From: Adineta vaga
Lineage: Eukaryota; Rotifera
DNA: 64,000 bases
Assembly (NCBI GenBank): GCA_021613535.1
Contig: CP075492.1
Span: 16,058,001-16,122,000, forward strand
Direction: 5' to 3'
In this document: positions 1 to 12,339 of the stretch, in pieces
How the letters are laid out: each line of letters opens with the position of its first letter
Position numbering within the stretch: position 1 is the first letter of the stretch
The notes under the pieces: model-generated
What the model saw: the letters and a program-made list of their open reading frames with translations, nothing else
What the model was told of the DNA's origin: nothing
Databases searched by the model: none
Position numbers and translations under genes: made by a program

Positions 1-1100
1 CTTTAAAACACTTTCTCTTAATACATTTATTCTTTTCCTTTACATTGTTCGGTGTCTTTTCTTGTGATGGGAGTTTCTTTTGTTTCTTTAACTAATATAG
101 TATACAGTGTAGTTAGCTTAGTTTCTTAAATCTTTTAATATTCATCAAACAAAAAATAAACGCATAATCAACCCACGCCATTGACTTCGGCTCGATACAA
201 ATGAAATAGAAAAGAAAATCACTATTTATTACACCTGAACAGATGATACGACATTTTTGTATCTTTCATAACAGAATAGTTTAATATAAATAACTCTGTA
301 CTTTTTATGGAAACAAACAATCTACGCAGAATGTCTCACAGTCCTGCTGGTAGAAAACTATCTATTCAATTTTAAAGAAAAATATAGTTTTTTTGTTTTT
401 GCCAAAGAAAATCAATGTTCTGTTTGTTCCGTTTATCATACAATATTTATAATGAATAAGATATTAAATGTAATCTACAACAATAAACTTCTTAGTACTT
501 CTTAAAAAGATTTCTCATGTGATTTTTTGTTAAATTCAACCCTTTTTCACGATGTGTGAGCTCTGATCAGGATTGCCCACGCTTCTACAGTTTTATGTTT
601 CTTTTTAAATTATATTTGGTTTATTCTTATTTGAGCTGAATTAAAAATTCGATTGAACTCTTCATTACTTTGCACAAGAGCTTTTGAACATGTTTTTCTC
701 AAAATCAGAACTATTAAAAGTGTTTCCGGAATTTTTCCAAATTCTAACTATGAGACAGTACACACGTTTGTTTCTGACGTAGTGTAACCTTTTTTGTCAA
801 GAATTAATCTTCATCCTTTCTTAATATTAAAATAATCTAATCTTCATAGTCTGTTTTAGAACTTTTGTTTATTAAAATTTCATAGATATATGTTATTTTA
901 GTTTTTCTTCTCTTTTCCTCATATGTAACATTATATTTTATTACGTTATAGAAGACTCATGACGACGGAAGAAAAATAGTCTTCTTTAGAATACTAATTA
1001 AGTAATTCATGGATTCTTCTTTGCTAGAACGACTAGGTTTACATATACCAACATATTGTTTGAATAATCACGCTGAAAAGAAATACCCAACTCCTGAAAA
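1..1100. other. AT-rich intergenic sequence
   Basis: No reading frame of convincing composition, repeat or RNA gene was recognised. Short ORFs at 1007-1198 are antisense or out of frame to the GPCR that follows. Confidence 0.6.
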
Positions 1101-2039
1101 ATGGTTGCATTTAATACTACTAACTCAACTTCAATCATTACTGAATCATGGTTTATTCCTTTGGATCTTCTACCAATGTTTGCTCTTATCTTAACCATGA
1201 TCTTCGACTGTCTTTTTCTCCTTATAATTATTTTCGATAAAACTTGCCATACAATACAAATGATGTTTATTGCTTACACATGTTTAACTCAATTTCTTAC
1301 AAGTGTTAATTTATTTTTGGTCTATGTCTTTCGACTGCAACATGATCTACAACACTTACAATATTACGATTCTTTCTGCATGTTTCGAGGTTATTTTACT
1401 CCTGCATCATGTGGTATGATGATATATTCATTTACATTACAAACATTTCATCGATATATGACTGCTGTTTATCCAACTCGTTTATTTTGGCAATCGATTC
1501 GAACACAATTATGTCTCATATGTATATCATTCATCTTTTGTTTATTATTTCCTTTCATTGCTTTATTTACTGGTCACATTGTTTATAATGTTGACAATCA
1601 AAATTGTGAAATCCTCTTTTCATGGAATTTTCCTGTCATTTGGATAGCATCTTGTACTTATATATTACCTGTTTCAATGATTATATTTCTATATTTTCGA
1701 TTGATATTTTATGTAAAATCAATTAAGAATACTGCGATACCTGCAAATATTTTACATCGAGCACGGCAAGAATTGAAAATGGTAAAACAAATCGTTATAC
1801 TTATAATAATGCTCTTAATATTTGGTATTCCATATGTATCATTTATATTCATGTCATTTTTTACAAATCCTCCAAAGTATCATTATCGAATTTCACATGT
1901 ATTTACTATAGTTCCATATCCACTACTTCTTATAACACTATTCTATTTCACTGAACCATTGAAAAATTCTATAAAAAATTTTTTTCTTAGACGAAAAAAT
2001 CTAGTAGGGTTAAGCACAACAACCAACACTCGCCAATAA
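1101..2039 (+). CDS. Rhodopsin-like (class A) GPCR
   Basis: Single-exon 312-residue protein with seven hydrophobic segments, the normal size for a minimal class A receptor. An extracellular N-terminus with NTT/NST glycosylation sequons comes first (residues 5-9), then TM1 from about residue 22. The TM3 end reads TFHRYMTAVYP (DRY-like region with H-R-Y), a Cys pair (FCMF before TM3 and NCEI in loop 2) could form the usual disulfide, and TM7 ends in LFYFTEPLKNSIKNFF, a helix-8-like amphipathic tail. It starts at the ATG at 1101. The ligand is unknown; bdelloid genomes carry many such orphan peptide-receptor-like GPCRs. It would act at the plasma membrane. Neighbouring genes give no functional hint. 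Confidence 0.8.
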   Translation: MVAFNTTNSTSIITESWFIPLDLLPMFALILTMIFDCLFLLIIIFDKTCHTIQMMFIAYTCLTQFLTSVNLFLVYVFRLQHDLQHLQYYDSFCMFRGYFTPASCGMMIYSFTLQTFHRYMTAVYPTRLFWQSIRTQLCLICISFIFCLLFPFIALFTGHIVYNVDNQNCEILFSWNFPVIWIASCTYILPVSMIIFLYFRLIFYVKSIKNTAIPANILHRARQELKMVKQIVILIIMLLIFGIPYVSFIFMSFFTNPPKYHYRISHVFTIVPYPLLLITLFYFTEPLKNSIKNFFLRRKNLVGLSTTTNTRQ

Positions 2040-3887
2040 ATTCAGCCGATTGATCCGATCAAATATTTTATTATAATCATATAACTTGAGAACATATTTG
2101 TAGATGAAGCGCATAATTATTCACTTTCCGTTTTCTTCTTTTTTTTTCTCCTTATTGATCGATTCTTTACTTCATTATGAAATATCATTTTCTCTATTTG
2201 ACGTATTTTTTTTTCTTTTCCATGAATAAATATGTGTAATAACATTTCTTGCTAATTTCTCATTTAATAATTATCAACTCATATTTTTATAATCAAGTGA
2301 CAATTCTTACTGTATGCATAGGTTTTGTTCTTTCGATAGTTCCTATTTCAAGGATTATTCTCTTTATATCTTCGCCAAACGTAGGTGCCCCTTAGATTTA
2401 ACTAACTATCGATCAAAATTCCATCGTTTGGTTTTATGGGTAAATAGCTAGAGAAGTCTTTCAGTACATCAATATGCTCCATGGAATAAGATGTAAAAGA
2501 TTCAAAACGGAAGGTAATACCTCAGGTGGTTCCCTCGTGAGTACATTTTGATGTACTTTGAATTTATCTTTCCTTTCCTTCTATGTGATGAACGATTATG
2601 TAAGCGTATGGTTTGTATTAGAACGACGCGATTCTTGAGAGAAATAAAGATGTAATATCATCAGCGCACACCTGTCTTTCATCAAAAGTCGTCATGGGTG
2701 ATTGTGGGGGAGAAATACAAGAAGTTTCATATGAATTCGATGTAGCAACTATTTCATCTGTTAATTGATTAATATAAATGTATAGAGTTAGAAGAAGAAA
2801 TGCAGATCAGATACTCACGTACTCGCACACTTATCTTTCAGTCATTTGAAAATTTTACCTTGTTTGACTTTCTTTTGAAATGCGTATAATGTACTAATGA
2901 CATACCTTCAAACTTGTCTAGCACAACAACGGATAAAAAGATTCGTCGAGAATATATTTAGTATTAGATTATTTCTTTTCTTTTACATTATTTAATGAAT
3001 TGTCTTTTTCTTGTGATTTGCGAATTTTACAATTTGTTGTCAAGCCAACAGCATTTAATTCAATGTTTTTGTTGAAATTAATCTATTCAAGCCGATATAA
3101 ACAAATTTAGAGAGTCAACCATTGATTTTTCATAAAGGATCGACTGGTCATATTCAACATTGATACTTGTCGTTTCTCCATTGCTGGTGATCGCCGTGAA
3201 ATAGTTCATTTAGTAGAAGATCGGGTGCCATAACTGGACTGTGAAGTTACGAAATACGTCAATGAATTGCCTCTGTCGATGATACGAAATCATCTTCGAA
3301 GAAATGTGGAGCATTCGATTGACTTCGTTAAAAGGACGAGAGATGTTTTCCTTATATTTTAGCCTATGGGAAAAAGTACGAATAATCCCATTGAAACGCT
3401 CAGAACCGAAACCAATTTGTCTTCATGAAAGTTAATAGTCAAACCGATTAGAAATGCTATTATAGATAATGATGAATTTATAGAGACACTGATATCGAAA
3501 ATAACTGTTAATCTCTATGATTTGATTCTTCATCTAATTTCTTTAATTATAGATAGATCAGTTACGTACCCATTATGATATATAAGTTCTAGTACATTGA
3601 GAAGTGTATATTGTATGTAGGTAGATGATCATCAACAATAAGATTATTATTGGTTGAATTGTTTTTTGTACAGTGTAAGTGAGTACATAAACAAGATAGA
3701 AAAAATCGTTCTCATTTAGAGAAATTATATACAGATTCTCCGTTCAACTCTAGTACAAAATGTTTACTCACGCCTATACTTTATAAAATTTCACAAAAAA
3801 TAATATTATGAATAATTTTATTATCTATCGCGAAAAAAATTTCAAAAAAGAACGTTCTGGAGAGAAGTTATGTCTTTTTTAATTTTT
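2040..3887. other. Intergenic sequence, no gene recognised
   Basis: About 1.8 kb between the 3' ends of the GPCR (+) and the TDT transporter (-). Frames are densely stopped; no coding, RNA or repeat structure could be supported. Confidence 0.55.
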
Positions 3888-5057
3888 CTAAAACCGCTGT
3901 TGTCGTTCAAGATCTACTTCCATGTCCTCGTCATTGTTGTCAAGCCCCATGATTTTCTTGCTTAACACAGCCTGTACATGAAAGATCAAGACAAATAACC
4001 ATGTGACAACTAGCACGATCGTCATGGCTGAGCCGAACCAGCCAATGGCGACAGACTGAAGTGATGATCCGATCTGAATCGTTTCAAGAGTGAATCCAAC
4101 ATTGGGAAAAACGAGAGCCCACCAAGTCAGATGAAACGTGATACCTTTTCGAATTCCGAGAAGAGTAGCAACGAGCGAAATTGAAAAGAACCATAAACTC
4201 ACAAGCCACAGAAAGATCGCAATAAAAATGGCCATGACGCGTAACATTTCAGGAACATTAATCGACGTGGAAATAAAGTCAGTGGGGAAAAGTCGCACAG
4301 CCTCGTTCGACAAACCAATGAGAGCCAGCCCAGTGAAAGATGGCGGTCCAACAGTAATGAACATGCCTGGTCGCTTATTCTTCTCTGGCAACCCATAGCT
4401 CATGAGTCTTCCAAAATAATTTGAATACATGAGAATGCTGATGGTGAAACCCAAGCCTTGCGCTGCGATACCAGCGATGAGTATTGGGATACCATTTTCA
4501 GTGTCTTGTTGAGCAACTACTGCGCTGGCAACAGGTCCTGCAATCATAATGGGAAAGACGGGCAAAATCCAAGCGGGTGTCATGCTTTGGATGGTATGTA
4601 GCTCGCCACTAAATAGGCCGATATATTGAATTACCGCCAAACAAAAAGTCACCGTGAAATATATCCAGAAAAGCACTTGCAGCACCGTCGCCATCCAGTC
4701 TCCGATGTGAGCGTATTCTTTCATTCCGACAATAATAATTCCAATAGCCAAAAAGAAGGTAGGAACGAAAAGGGACTCGGTCGGATGACGAAGCGAGCGA
4801 ACGAAGGTTCCCTTGCATAGGAAAAATCGGGCGGTCATTGCGATACACAGGCTAGAAAACAAGACCAAATCGAAAATGAAGACGACGAGACCGATTGTAT
4901 CAAGTCCTTGAAAACGATGTGGGGTCTTCTTCAAGAGCACTGCGATACCGCCAGTACTCATCGGAAACGTGAACCATGCCCATGTGAAATGACGCAAGCG
5001 TGAACAAGTTTCTTCTCTTGAAGATAAAGATATTGAATTGGTATTTTCTGCCGGCAT
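3888..5057 (-). CDS. TDT-family transporter (SLAC1/TehA/Mae1/Ssu1-like anion or dicarboxylate carrier)
   Basis: Intronless 389-residue multi-pass membrane protein. I start it at the ATG at 5057 (MPAENTNS); the frame is open slightly further but without an ATG. The N-terminal segment RLRHFTWAWFTFPMSTGGIAVLL matches the hallmark TDT opening (H-F-x-x-x-W-F-x-x-x-x-x-T-G-x-x) of fungal malate and sulfite carriers and SLAC1-type anion channels. Around ten hydrophobic helices follow, and the protein ends in an acidic cytosolic tail. Family members move malate, sulfite or other small anions across the plasma membrane. The absence of introns and a visibly higher GC content than the flanks suggest horizontal acquisition, probably from fungi or bacteria; that is inference. 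The substrate cannot be told from sequence. Confidence 0.8.
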   Translation of the reverse strand: MPAENTNSISLSSREETCSRLRHFTWAWFTFPMSTGGIAVLLKKTPHRFQGLDTIGLVVFIFDLVLFSSLCIAMTARFFLCKGTFVRSLRHPTESLFVPTFFLAIGIIIVGMKEYAHIGDWMATVLQVLFWIYFTVTFCLAVIQYIGLFSGELHTIQSMTPAWILPVFPIMIAGPVASAVVAQQDTENGIPILIAGIAAQGLGFTISILMYSNYFGRLMSYGLPEKNKRPGMFITVGPPSFTGLALIGLSNEAVRLFPTDFISTSINVPEMLRVMAIFIAIFLWLVSLWFFSISLVATLLGIRKGITFHLTWWALVFPNVGFTLETIQIGSSLQSVAIGWFGSAMTIVLVVTWLFVLIFHVQAVLSKKIMGLDNNDEDMEVDLERQQRF

Positions 5058-5490
5058 CTTGATCGAATTACACAGCAATTTGTTGAGAATTAGTCGACAC
5101 GTTGTTCAACTGTACTTGATAGAAAGAAGAAAAAGTCGACTATGAACTCTACGAAAAAAAGTGTTTCTCTTGGTATGATTAGCAGCATTGTATACCTTTC
5201 TTTTTCTGCTTTTACCTTTTTCTCTTTCTTCCTCCAAGCAGGACAGGCACAAATCGGGAGCATCATTACCATCCTCATCATCAGTTTTGGCACGTTATGG
5301 ACACGTCATCTGTTAACTTATTTTTCTTCTCATCGTTTTTTGCCGGCTTCCAAGTGAGAGGCTGCTCTCTTTCCACTGAAGCTGTCCATTCTCGTACTTT
5401 TCGATTGTTCTTTTTACCTTTCTTTTAAACACGTATGTCACAATCGAACACTTTTTTGGATTCCAGTACGTGGTCGATAAGTAAAATCTA

Positions 5491-5569
5491 GGATGTGAGT
5501 GGGTGGGTGTGCGGCTCTCTATCATCTAGTCGACATCCGCACCAATACTCACGTCCATACCCTCATCCT
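5491..5569. repeat. TGTGGG-type foldback repeat
   Basis: Left arm GGATGTGAGTGGGTGGGTGT-GCGG (5491-5514) faces a C-rich right arm (5537-5569) that starts CCGCACC and ends CCCTCATCC. This is a diverged member of the foldback family seen across the window. Confidence 0.6.
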
Positions 5570-5964
5570 GGAAATTTACATTGAATTTTATATACAAAAT
5601 CGCTATTCAGAAGCACTTTGTTATAACGAAGAGAGTATAGGAAAAAATGTCACTGGGCTACGGATAATCATTGAAGGACTGAATTTTTTTAAATATGAAT
5701 ATGTGCAGCAAATAGATCATAAAAAGTTAACTTTAGATATTTAGTTTTAATATAATAACAGTCATCAACAGCGTAAAGTAAACTATATTCACTTTTCGTA
5801 GCGTAATGACGTTACAAAAGTTTTAGTTTCGGATAAAACGATCAAAGAAAAACGGTGCGATATAGAGAACCAATTTTGATAGGAAAGAAATTTTCATATA
5901 CCATATAATGAAATATTTTTAATCAGTTTTATATATACGAAACTCTATTCGATATATGAATATG

Positions 5965-6004
5965 TTTGTATGTATGTATTTATTTATTTATTTATTTATT
6001 TATA
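5965..6004. repeat. (TTTA)n microsatellite
   Basis: A short GTAT run passes into about seven TTTA units. Simple repeat in the 3' flank of the neighbouring GPCR. Confidence 0.85.
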
Positions 6005-6119
6005 TTATAACTCAAATTACAGATCTCATCTTGAGGGTGATTGAGCCTATGAATGAATAAGAATCACCTATATTCATGCTTTTTATACCATTAAATATGA
6101 TATAGAATAAATATTTGAT

Positions 6120-7660
6120 TTTACATTATTTTATTTTGAGAAAGAAATGAAAACAAATCCATAGGAACCCAAGATTAAACCATTCGACGAAATGAATTTT
6201 CGATTGTTAAGAAATATCTTATTAATTCTTTTCGAAATGTTGATGATACTAATATATAGATTACAAATGTTAACTAAAATAAAAATCAAATCATCAAAAG
6301 ATAATTCAATATCAAGAAATATTTACCGACATATATGTGTGAACTAAATAAAGACCTAAATCACTAATAAAACTATTTATTGTTCGTTGTTCAAGAGTTT
6401 TACTTATTGAACTTGTTAAATATGAATATAATGGATAACCAGATGAAATACTTGTGAAAATCAAGAAAACAAAACTTTGAATAATACTCAAACGAATAAA
6501 TTGAATATCTTTTATACGTCTTGGTTGAATACAAGATATTTGATTATTTGTTGATCCAATCAGATTTGTTCCATGAATAACACGATTTCGTTGACGAACA
6601 ACTTTCAATAATAATAAACATAAAATCAACATGATTGAAAATGGAATGATTCCAATACATATCGTATGGATTGTATAAAATAATTGATAATAATCACCAG
6701 TCATTGATGTACATCCACTATTTGAAGTACTTTGATATCCTATTGGACCATGAAGACAAAACAAAATCCAAAAAGTAAAACTTATTTTAAGATACCATCG
6801 AGCATAAGGAGGAGATGTTTTCTGTCGAATTGATGCTAATCGTGATGTTTTCATTAGACGATCGATGGAAATTAAACATAAAAAATGTCGAGATAAAGCA
6901 AGAAAAAGTATAAATCCATAGGAACGAAATTTACAAAGAAACGAATTTGTTCCTGCTAAATCATAACCATTACTCCAACCAAGTGTTATTATACGATATA
7001 AACAATTATATAATAGAAATCCTATTTGATTAAATGATAAACAAATAAAATACCAAGAGATTACATTCATACGAAGGTGATTACGAGTAAATATGATTAT
7101 ACTGAGACAATTACCAACAATACCAAAGACAAATATAAATGGTAAATAATAAGCAGGTAAAAATAGTCGAATGGAATTCAATTGACTAATTAAATTCGTA
7201 CTTGACATCACACTATGAACGTCTGCAAATAAAGTATGACTTTTCTTTTTGCACTCTTTGGATAAAAAGTGTGTTAATTCAATTAGCCTTGAAAGGTTTG
7301 CTTAACCCTTCGGGAAAATTCTAGAAAAAAGAAAGTACGAAAATGTCTAATAAAGATTGACGTTCTATATGAAAATGAACTTTTTCCATATGAGAACGAC
7401 ATTAATACATGCAAATACTTATTAGCTTAATTCTCGAATTACATACTCAGAGAAATCGAATATAGATTTATATAATCAAAAGTGAATTTATTATAAATAG
7501 TTTTTCAGATAGGAAGTATAAATGAATATAGCAATCATTCAATTACTTCTTAAACACTAAAACCGATGCTGAATAAAAGGAAAGCACATATAATTAGTAT
7601 GGATATGAGACAAAAACTCATTTAATCTCGAATATTTGATTAAAAAGAATTTCTGCGCTA
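6120..7660. repeat. Segmental duplication, copy 1
   Basis: This segment carries a GPCR gene plus its 5' and 3' flanks and is closely matched by about 24345-25975. Identity extends past the gene into the 3' flank (from the ATTTTATTTTGRGAAAGAAA region) and, beyond the 5' end, to blocks such as ATGAGACAAAAACTCATTT (about 7603 here, 25919 in copy 2). Both copies are in the same orientation. Confidence 0.85.
6175..7208 (-). CDS. Rhodopsin-like GPCR (duplicated gene, copy 1)
   Basis: Two exons (7208-6327 and 6273-6175) around a 53-bp intron with clean GTAAAT...TTTTAG borders. The joined frame gives about 326 residues. Exon 2 supplies the end of TM7 and helix 8 (LTFVIYILVSSTFRKELIRYF), which the first exon alone lacks. 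TM1 is FGIVGNCLSIIIF, TM3 ends LCLISIDRLMKT (DRY-equivalent D-R-L), and loop-2 Cys is in STSNSGCTSMTG. The start is the ATG at 7208; the frame also contains an upstream GTG that is not used. Orphan receptor, plasma membrane. It is nearly identical to the gene at 24392-25410; differences are scattered substitutions plus a four-residue indel in intracellular loop 3. Confidence 0.85.
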
Positions 7661-10056
7661 ATCTTACAGATGATAGCAAATATTTTTTCTTTATCTAGTT
7701 TTCTGATGAGAACAACATTTATACTAGGTTGAAAAGAACTATTTTGATAGAGAAGTACTGCTATATATTCCCAATTAGAGTTAGTAACAAATTTTATATC
7801 AGATGAAAACCCGTAGAAATCTGAAGGATTCTCCATAATGCAATCATTATAATTAATTTTTAGACAGCTGCAAGACGAAAGGAAAAAAACAGATAGTTTT
7901 TGGAAAAATTTGAGAAGAGCACTGTTCTGGTAATTATAAAGACATTACTATGATTTAGAAGGTTCAGTTTTCCTTTTGCGTTCTGTTGTCTGTTACTTGT
8001 AATGACAGTGAAGAAAAAATAGTTTTTTAATTTTTCTTGTCTTAAAAAGTTCGAGAACAGGAAAGTTCAAGAAGGTTATGAAGCTATATGTAAGGTCATT
8101 TTCTGATTCATATCTTTCATAAAAAATTAATTCGTTCGGTGTATCAATTAAATCTAATCCTTCTAAAATGACTGGTACTTATGATACTGAAGAACAGAGA
8201 ATTCTTGATTGAATCAGATGCATGGCTCTTCGTATGGCCCAAGATCTGGCCGACAGCCTAAATTATCACACGCAAGTCAAGATATCATTCTTAAGCCGAA
8301 TGGTCGACAAATAAAAAGTTGTTCTATCGAGGCGAAGGAGATAGCAGAAAAGCAAAAGGAATGTCACTCAAAGAAAAATTAATAATTAGCGTTATAGAGA
8401 AGGATCAAAACCATTTCATGTTAATCAAAAACCGTTAAAATCTGAAACTCACATCAGATCGAGTATGATTCTATGATTAGTTAAAAGATTGAACTAAAGT
8501 GGATTTTCTTCATCTCGCACCATCAGAACGATTGACGACATTTACGAAGATAAACGTCATCATCAAATGGTTAGAAATTAGGCATGCATTGGAATTTTTG
8601 TGATATTTACTACTAAGAGGTTACATTCGATAGTCAAAGATGAAAGTGATTCTTGAACTATGGTCAATATTTTCGTGATATAATTTTGATTGAACACGGC
8701 AAAGGAATTAGAACTTTATTTGTTGACACTAAGTGATTAATCAAAAATAAGAAAATATCGCTCAGAAAGACAGCGTGAGGAGAGTTTAAAAGAATAGTAG
8801 TTACGCATCTCATCTGAAAGCATGATTGAGAATAAACATACAAAGCTAATTTTCGATTGAGTCTCGACGATGATACTCGAGATATTATAGTACAAAACCG
8901 AATAGAAAATGCCTTCATTTCCTTCTGTGATAAAGGTGACACTTAATTTATCATCTAGTTTATGTCGCTATTCTTTAGATTATTCATTACATATCACTTT
9001 CTAATCCTTCTGTTCCTTTGAGCTTGTGATGGTAACTTCAAAGTTTTCCCGTGACTTTCATTTTATGAGGAAATCTGCAATCAATGAACAGATCGCTAAA
9101 TGATCAGAGACATGCGAATATTTGCTTTATTTGACTTGTTAATTGTTATTTTCAATTAGATCACTTTTACAAAACTGTTGGATGATCATGTAGTATGTGT
9201 CGAATAATATCTGAGCTACTTGGCAAAATTCTATATATTACAATACAAAAAATAGGTGGGAAAAAACACGATATCACATTAGAAAGACAAATACTGCAAA
9301 ATGAATGTCAAAGGTTCATGATCGTATTTAGTGGATACAGACACGCATGAGAATTAGACTCCTGAGAAAATCAAATTGTCGTGCAAGGATTAATTAATTG
9401 AGAGAATACATAACTCCTATTTGAAGTCAACACAGTATTAGCTTTAAGAATGATAAACATGTTCGCGATCTAAATTTATGCATAGCAGATGTTCGAATGA
9501 TTTTCATAAACTTTGATATGGATATACATGTATTTCTCTTGCGAGAACAATGTAATGAGATGAGCTCACTAATAGTTATGTGCACAAATCTCTTCTGGTA
9601 TGATAAAAAAATCTCAAAGATTTTCCTAATCTTCCATTGGTAATATTGGTTGTGTTACTATTCTCTCATATTTGATATATCCATTCGCTAACGTTTTGTT
9701 TCCCATGTTCAATAAAAACAAAATAATCATTGTATAGTTTTCAATTCTTGGAGTCCCATTTGAAAAATCATGACATACGAATTCGTTTTTTAAATCAGTA
9801 AGTAGACTATCGAATGATTCTGACATATCAAAATTATAAACAAAACTAAAGACAAAAGATTAATCCCATTTTAGTATCACTTATACGAAATCACCGAGCT
9901 TCGTCCAGTTCTACCGCAAGAAATCTGAATGTATATCTAATACTCAAAATGTAAAATACAAGTAGTATTAATGAATATTAAAAGAATTTTGTTTATTAGT
10001 CTTTAAAATTTTTAGAAAAAAACAGGTGAGTCTACAATAATGATGATGATGATAAA
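7209..10056. other. Long intergenic region with unassigned small ORFs
   Basis: Holds the distal flank of the segmental duplication (to about 7660). Two minus-strand ORFs have protein-like composition but no recognised homology: 7618-7836 (72 aa) and 9626-9826 (66 aa). I could not link either to splice sites or to a family, so neither is called a gene. No RNA gene or repeat was recognised in the rest. Confidence 0.4.
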
Positions 10057-11963
10057 TTATTTTTGTATAATCGAAAACTTTCGTATTTCAACTCCATTTC
10101 CAGTGTCGATGACGAAAATGTTACCAAATTTATCAAATTTCATGACGTTTGGAAAAAACAACTTGTTTTTATCAAAACGATTTTCATCGCCAATAATCAT
10201 TGTGTTTTTATTATCTCTCAGATTTAATTGAGAAATCGATTGATCGATTGTATTAGTATAATAAAGATGACCATTACAATCCATTGCTAATCCATAAACA
10301 TATGTTAAATCCCGTACAAGAGTGATACCTTCAGTTGCCTTAAATAACCATTTTTGAATTCGCTTATTTTCCCAATCAGCAATATACAATGTCAAATCAT
10401 CGTCAATATGAAATGTATATGGATCCCACAAATCACTTGGTCCATTACTACCTCGTTCATTCTTTCCTGCTACAATTACTCGTTGAGTATAATTGGTAGA
10501 TGATAACCATTTTCTTATACAATATCTTGTTCCAACATAAATATTCATTTCTTTATCTAAATTTAAGTATGATGTATACGTTCCATATCCATATTCGCCT
10601 GTTTCATTCAATAATATTCTTCCAATTTCATCATTTTTTCTCCATAACTGAACACGATAAACAAAATCATGTGACGGAGCTGTTGTTTTGGTTTTATGAT
10701 CTAATATATACATATCTTCTGTTTGACTATCAACAAATATACTTTGAGGCATGATAAGATTTTTCGAAGCAACAGTCACACCAATTGCACCTTGTTGAGA
10801 ATCAAATGGTTCAGTTAATGAATATTTCTGAATACGATTATTCTTTGTGTCGGCAACGTAAAGATTATCATGAATATTATCAATAAATAAATCTTCTGCC
10901 CCACACAGTCCACTTTCATTAGAAAGACATTGGCCAGTTGCATTTACAAAAATAGTACTATTTTGGTTCCATTGGGCATTCATGGCTGGAATAGGACAAG
11001 ATGGCGTTACTACCACTTGAGTTGTTGATGCTAAGTAATTAATGAGAAAAGGACAAGCAAAGTTATCATGTTATTAATGATAATCAGAAAAGGTAGGATT
11101 ACAAAAATAAAATACTAACGTAGGCTCAAAATGCAAAATATAAACTGAGCTTTAATTCAAGATTCATTTATACTAAAAACTCAAAATTACAGGCTAACTA
11201 TTGTAGCTGCTTCGAAAAACAAAACATGTCAATAGTTAGAAAAATAAAAACTCAGTCTATTCAGAAAATCGAGACCACGTGAACTACTAAATTGATAAAA
11301 ATCGTTCTACTTGATCCCGAAGAATATGAAGAATGTCAAGAATTTGGTATGGATTCATAAATTCTGATTGTTGTTAACGTAGATATCTACTCATTGTTGT
11401 AATCATAAAAATTATTTTCAATATAATTGCTTCTCATACATTCGAGAAAATTTGTTTAATGCTGTAAATTTTCTGTAGTATAGTTTCATTGACTAAATAC
11501 ATTAATTAGAAATGTTAGAATACTACTCAAATAAAGAATTCTCCTAACTTTGAATTTTTGATACAAATTCTGTTGTTGTTACTGTTGCTGTTGCTGTTGT
11601 TGTTACTGTTGCTGTTGCTGTTGTTGTTACTGCTGCTGTTGTTGTTACTGTTGATGTTGTTGTTACTGTTGATGTTGTTGTTACTGTTGATGATGATGTT
11701 GTTGTTACTGCTGCTATCATTGAGATTACTGTTGATGATGTGGTATATGTTATGGATGGAGTTTGACTGTGTTTTTTTGATAAAATGATGATAATCACAA
11801 TCAATGTTAGAACTATCGCTGTTAATACACATAAAAAAGCAATTAAAATTTGTTTGTACATTCCAATCACATAGCTTTTAATTGTCTGATTATTTTCACT
11901 GGGAAGACGAACATAATCAATTGGAATAGAAGTGGTTGGTTGATCTTCTGCAATACTATCCAT
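10057..11963 (-). CDS. Type II membrane protein with NHL-repeat domain
   Basis: Exon 1 (11963 to about 11549) encodes a cytosolic N-terminus, one strong TM helix (ILIAFLCVLTAIVLTLIVI, about residues 38-57) and a Thr/Val/Ala-rich stalk. Exon 2 (11030-10057, acceptor CTTAG) encodes an NHL beta-propeller with repeats such as DNLYVADTKNNRIQKY and LTLYIADWENKRIQKW. A phase-compatible donor lies at GTTAGG (11548), leaving a 518-bp intron; the exact donor is uncertain because the repeat stalk offers many GTAAC sites. NHL propellers bind protein, peptide or glycan partners; here the propeller would be extracellular. Membrane-stalk-NHL proteins are frequent in bdelloids. Confidence is high for each domain and moderate for the join. 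Confidence 0.75.
11565..11735. repeat. Imperfect trinucleotide repeat inside a coding exon
   Basis: Repeated GTT/GCT/ACT triplets on the plus strand code for the ACA/GTA/GCA (Thr/Val/Ala) stalk of the minus-strand NHL gene. Other frames give artefactual poly-Leu or poly-Asn ORFs. The tract is prone to length change by slippage. Confidence 0.85.
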
Positions 11964-12339
11964 CTGAAAGTTTGAAAAACAACTAAATCAATATATAACA
12001 AAAGCATCTATATAATTTTATTTATTTATTTAAATATTAATCATTATTTGAAAACAAACAAGATCAAAAGTAATATTTCATTAAAAATACTCATTTACTC
12101 AAAAAGAGTTTACAGATTTTTCATGTTTCACATTTTAATTCCAAAGCTATAACTTAACACAGTTTTTTTTCTATTAATATATTTGTTTTAAAAGCTTCAA
12201 AATTATTTACATCTGTCTGCTCAGTTGAAAAGTCGACAGAGTACAGTCGTATTGTGAGCGTATACTATCATTTACAGGTATGCACGGATTTCCTATTAAT
12301 TGGTTTAATATAATCGATTCAAAGCATCGTTTCACTTAC

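Noticed and set aside
11558-11788. Poly-Leu and poly-Asn ORFs
   Set aside because: Other-frame readings of the trinucleotide repeat in the NHL gene stalk.
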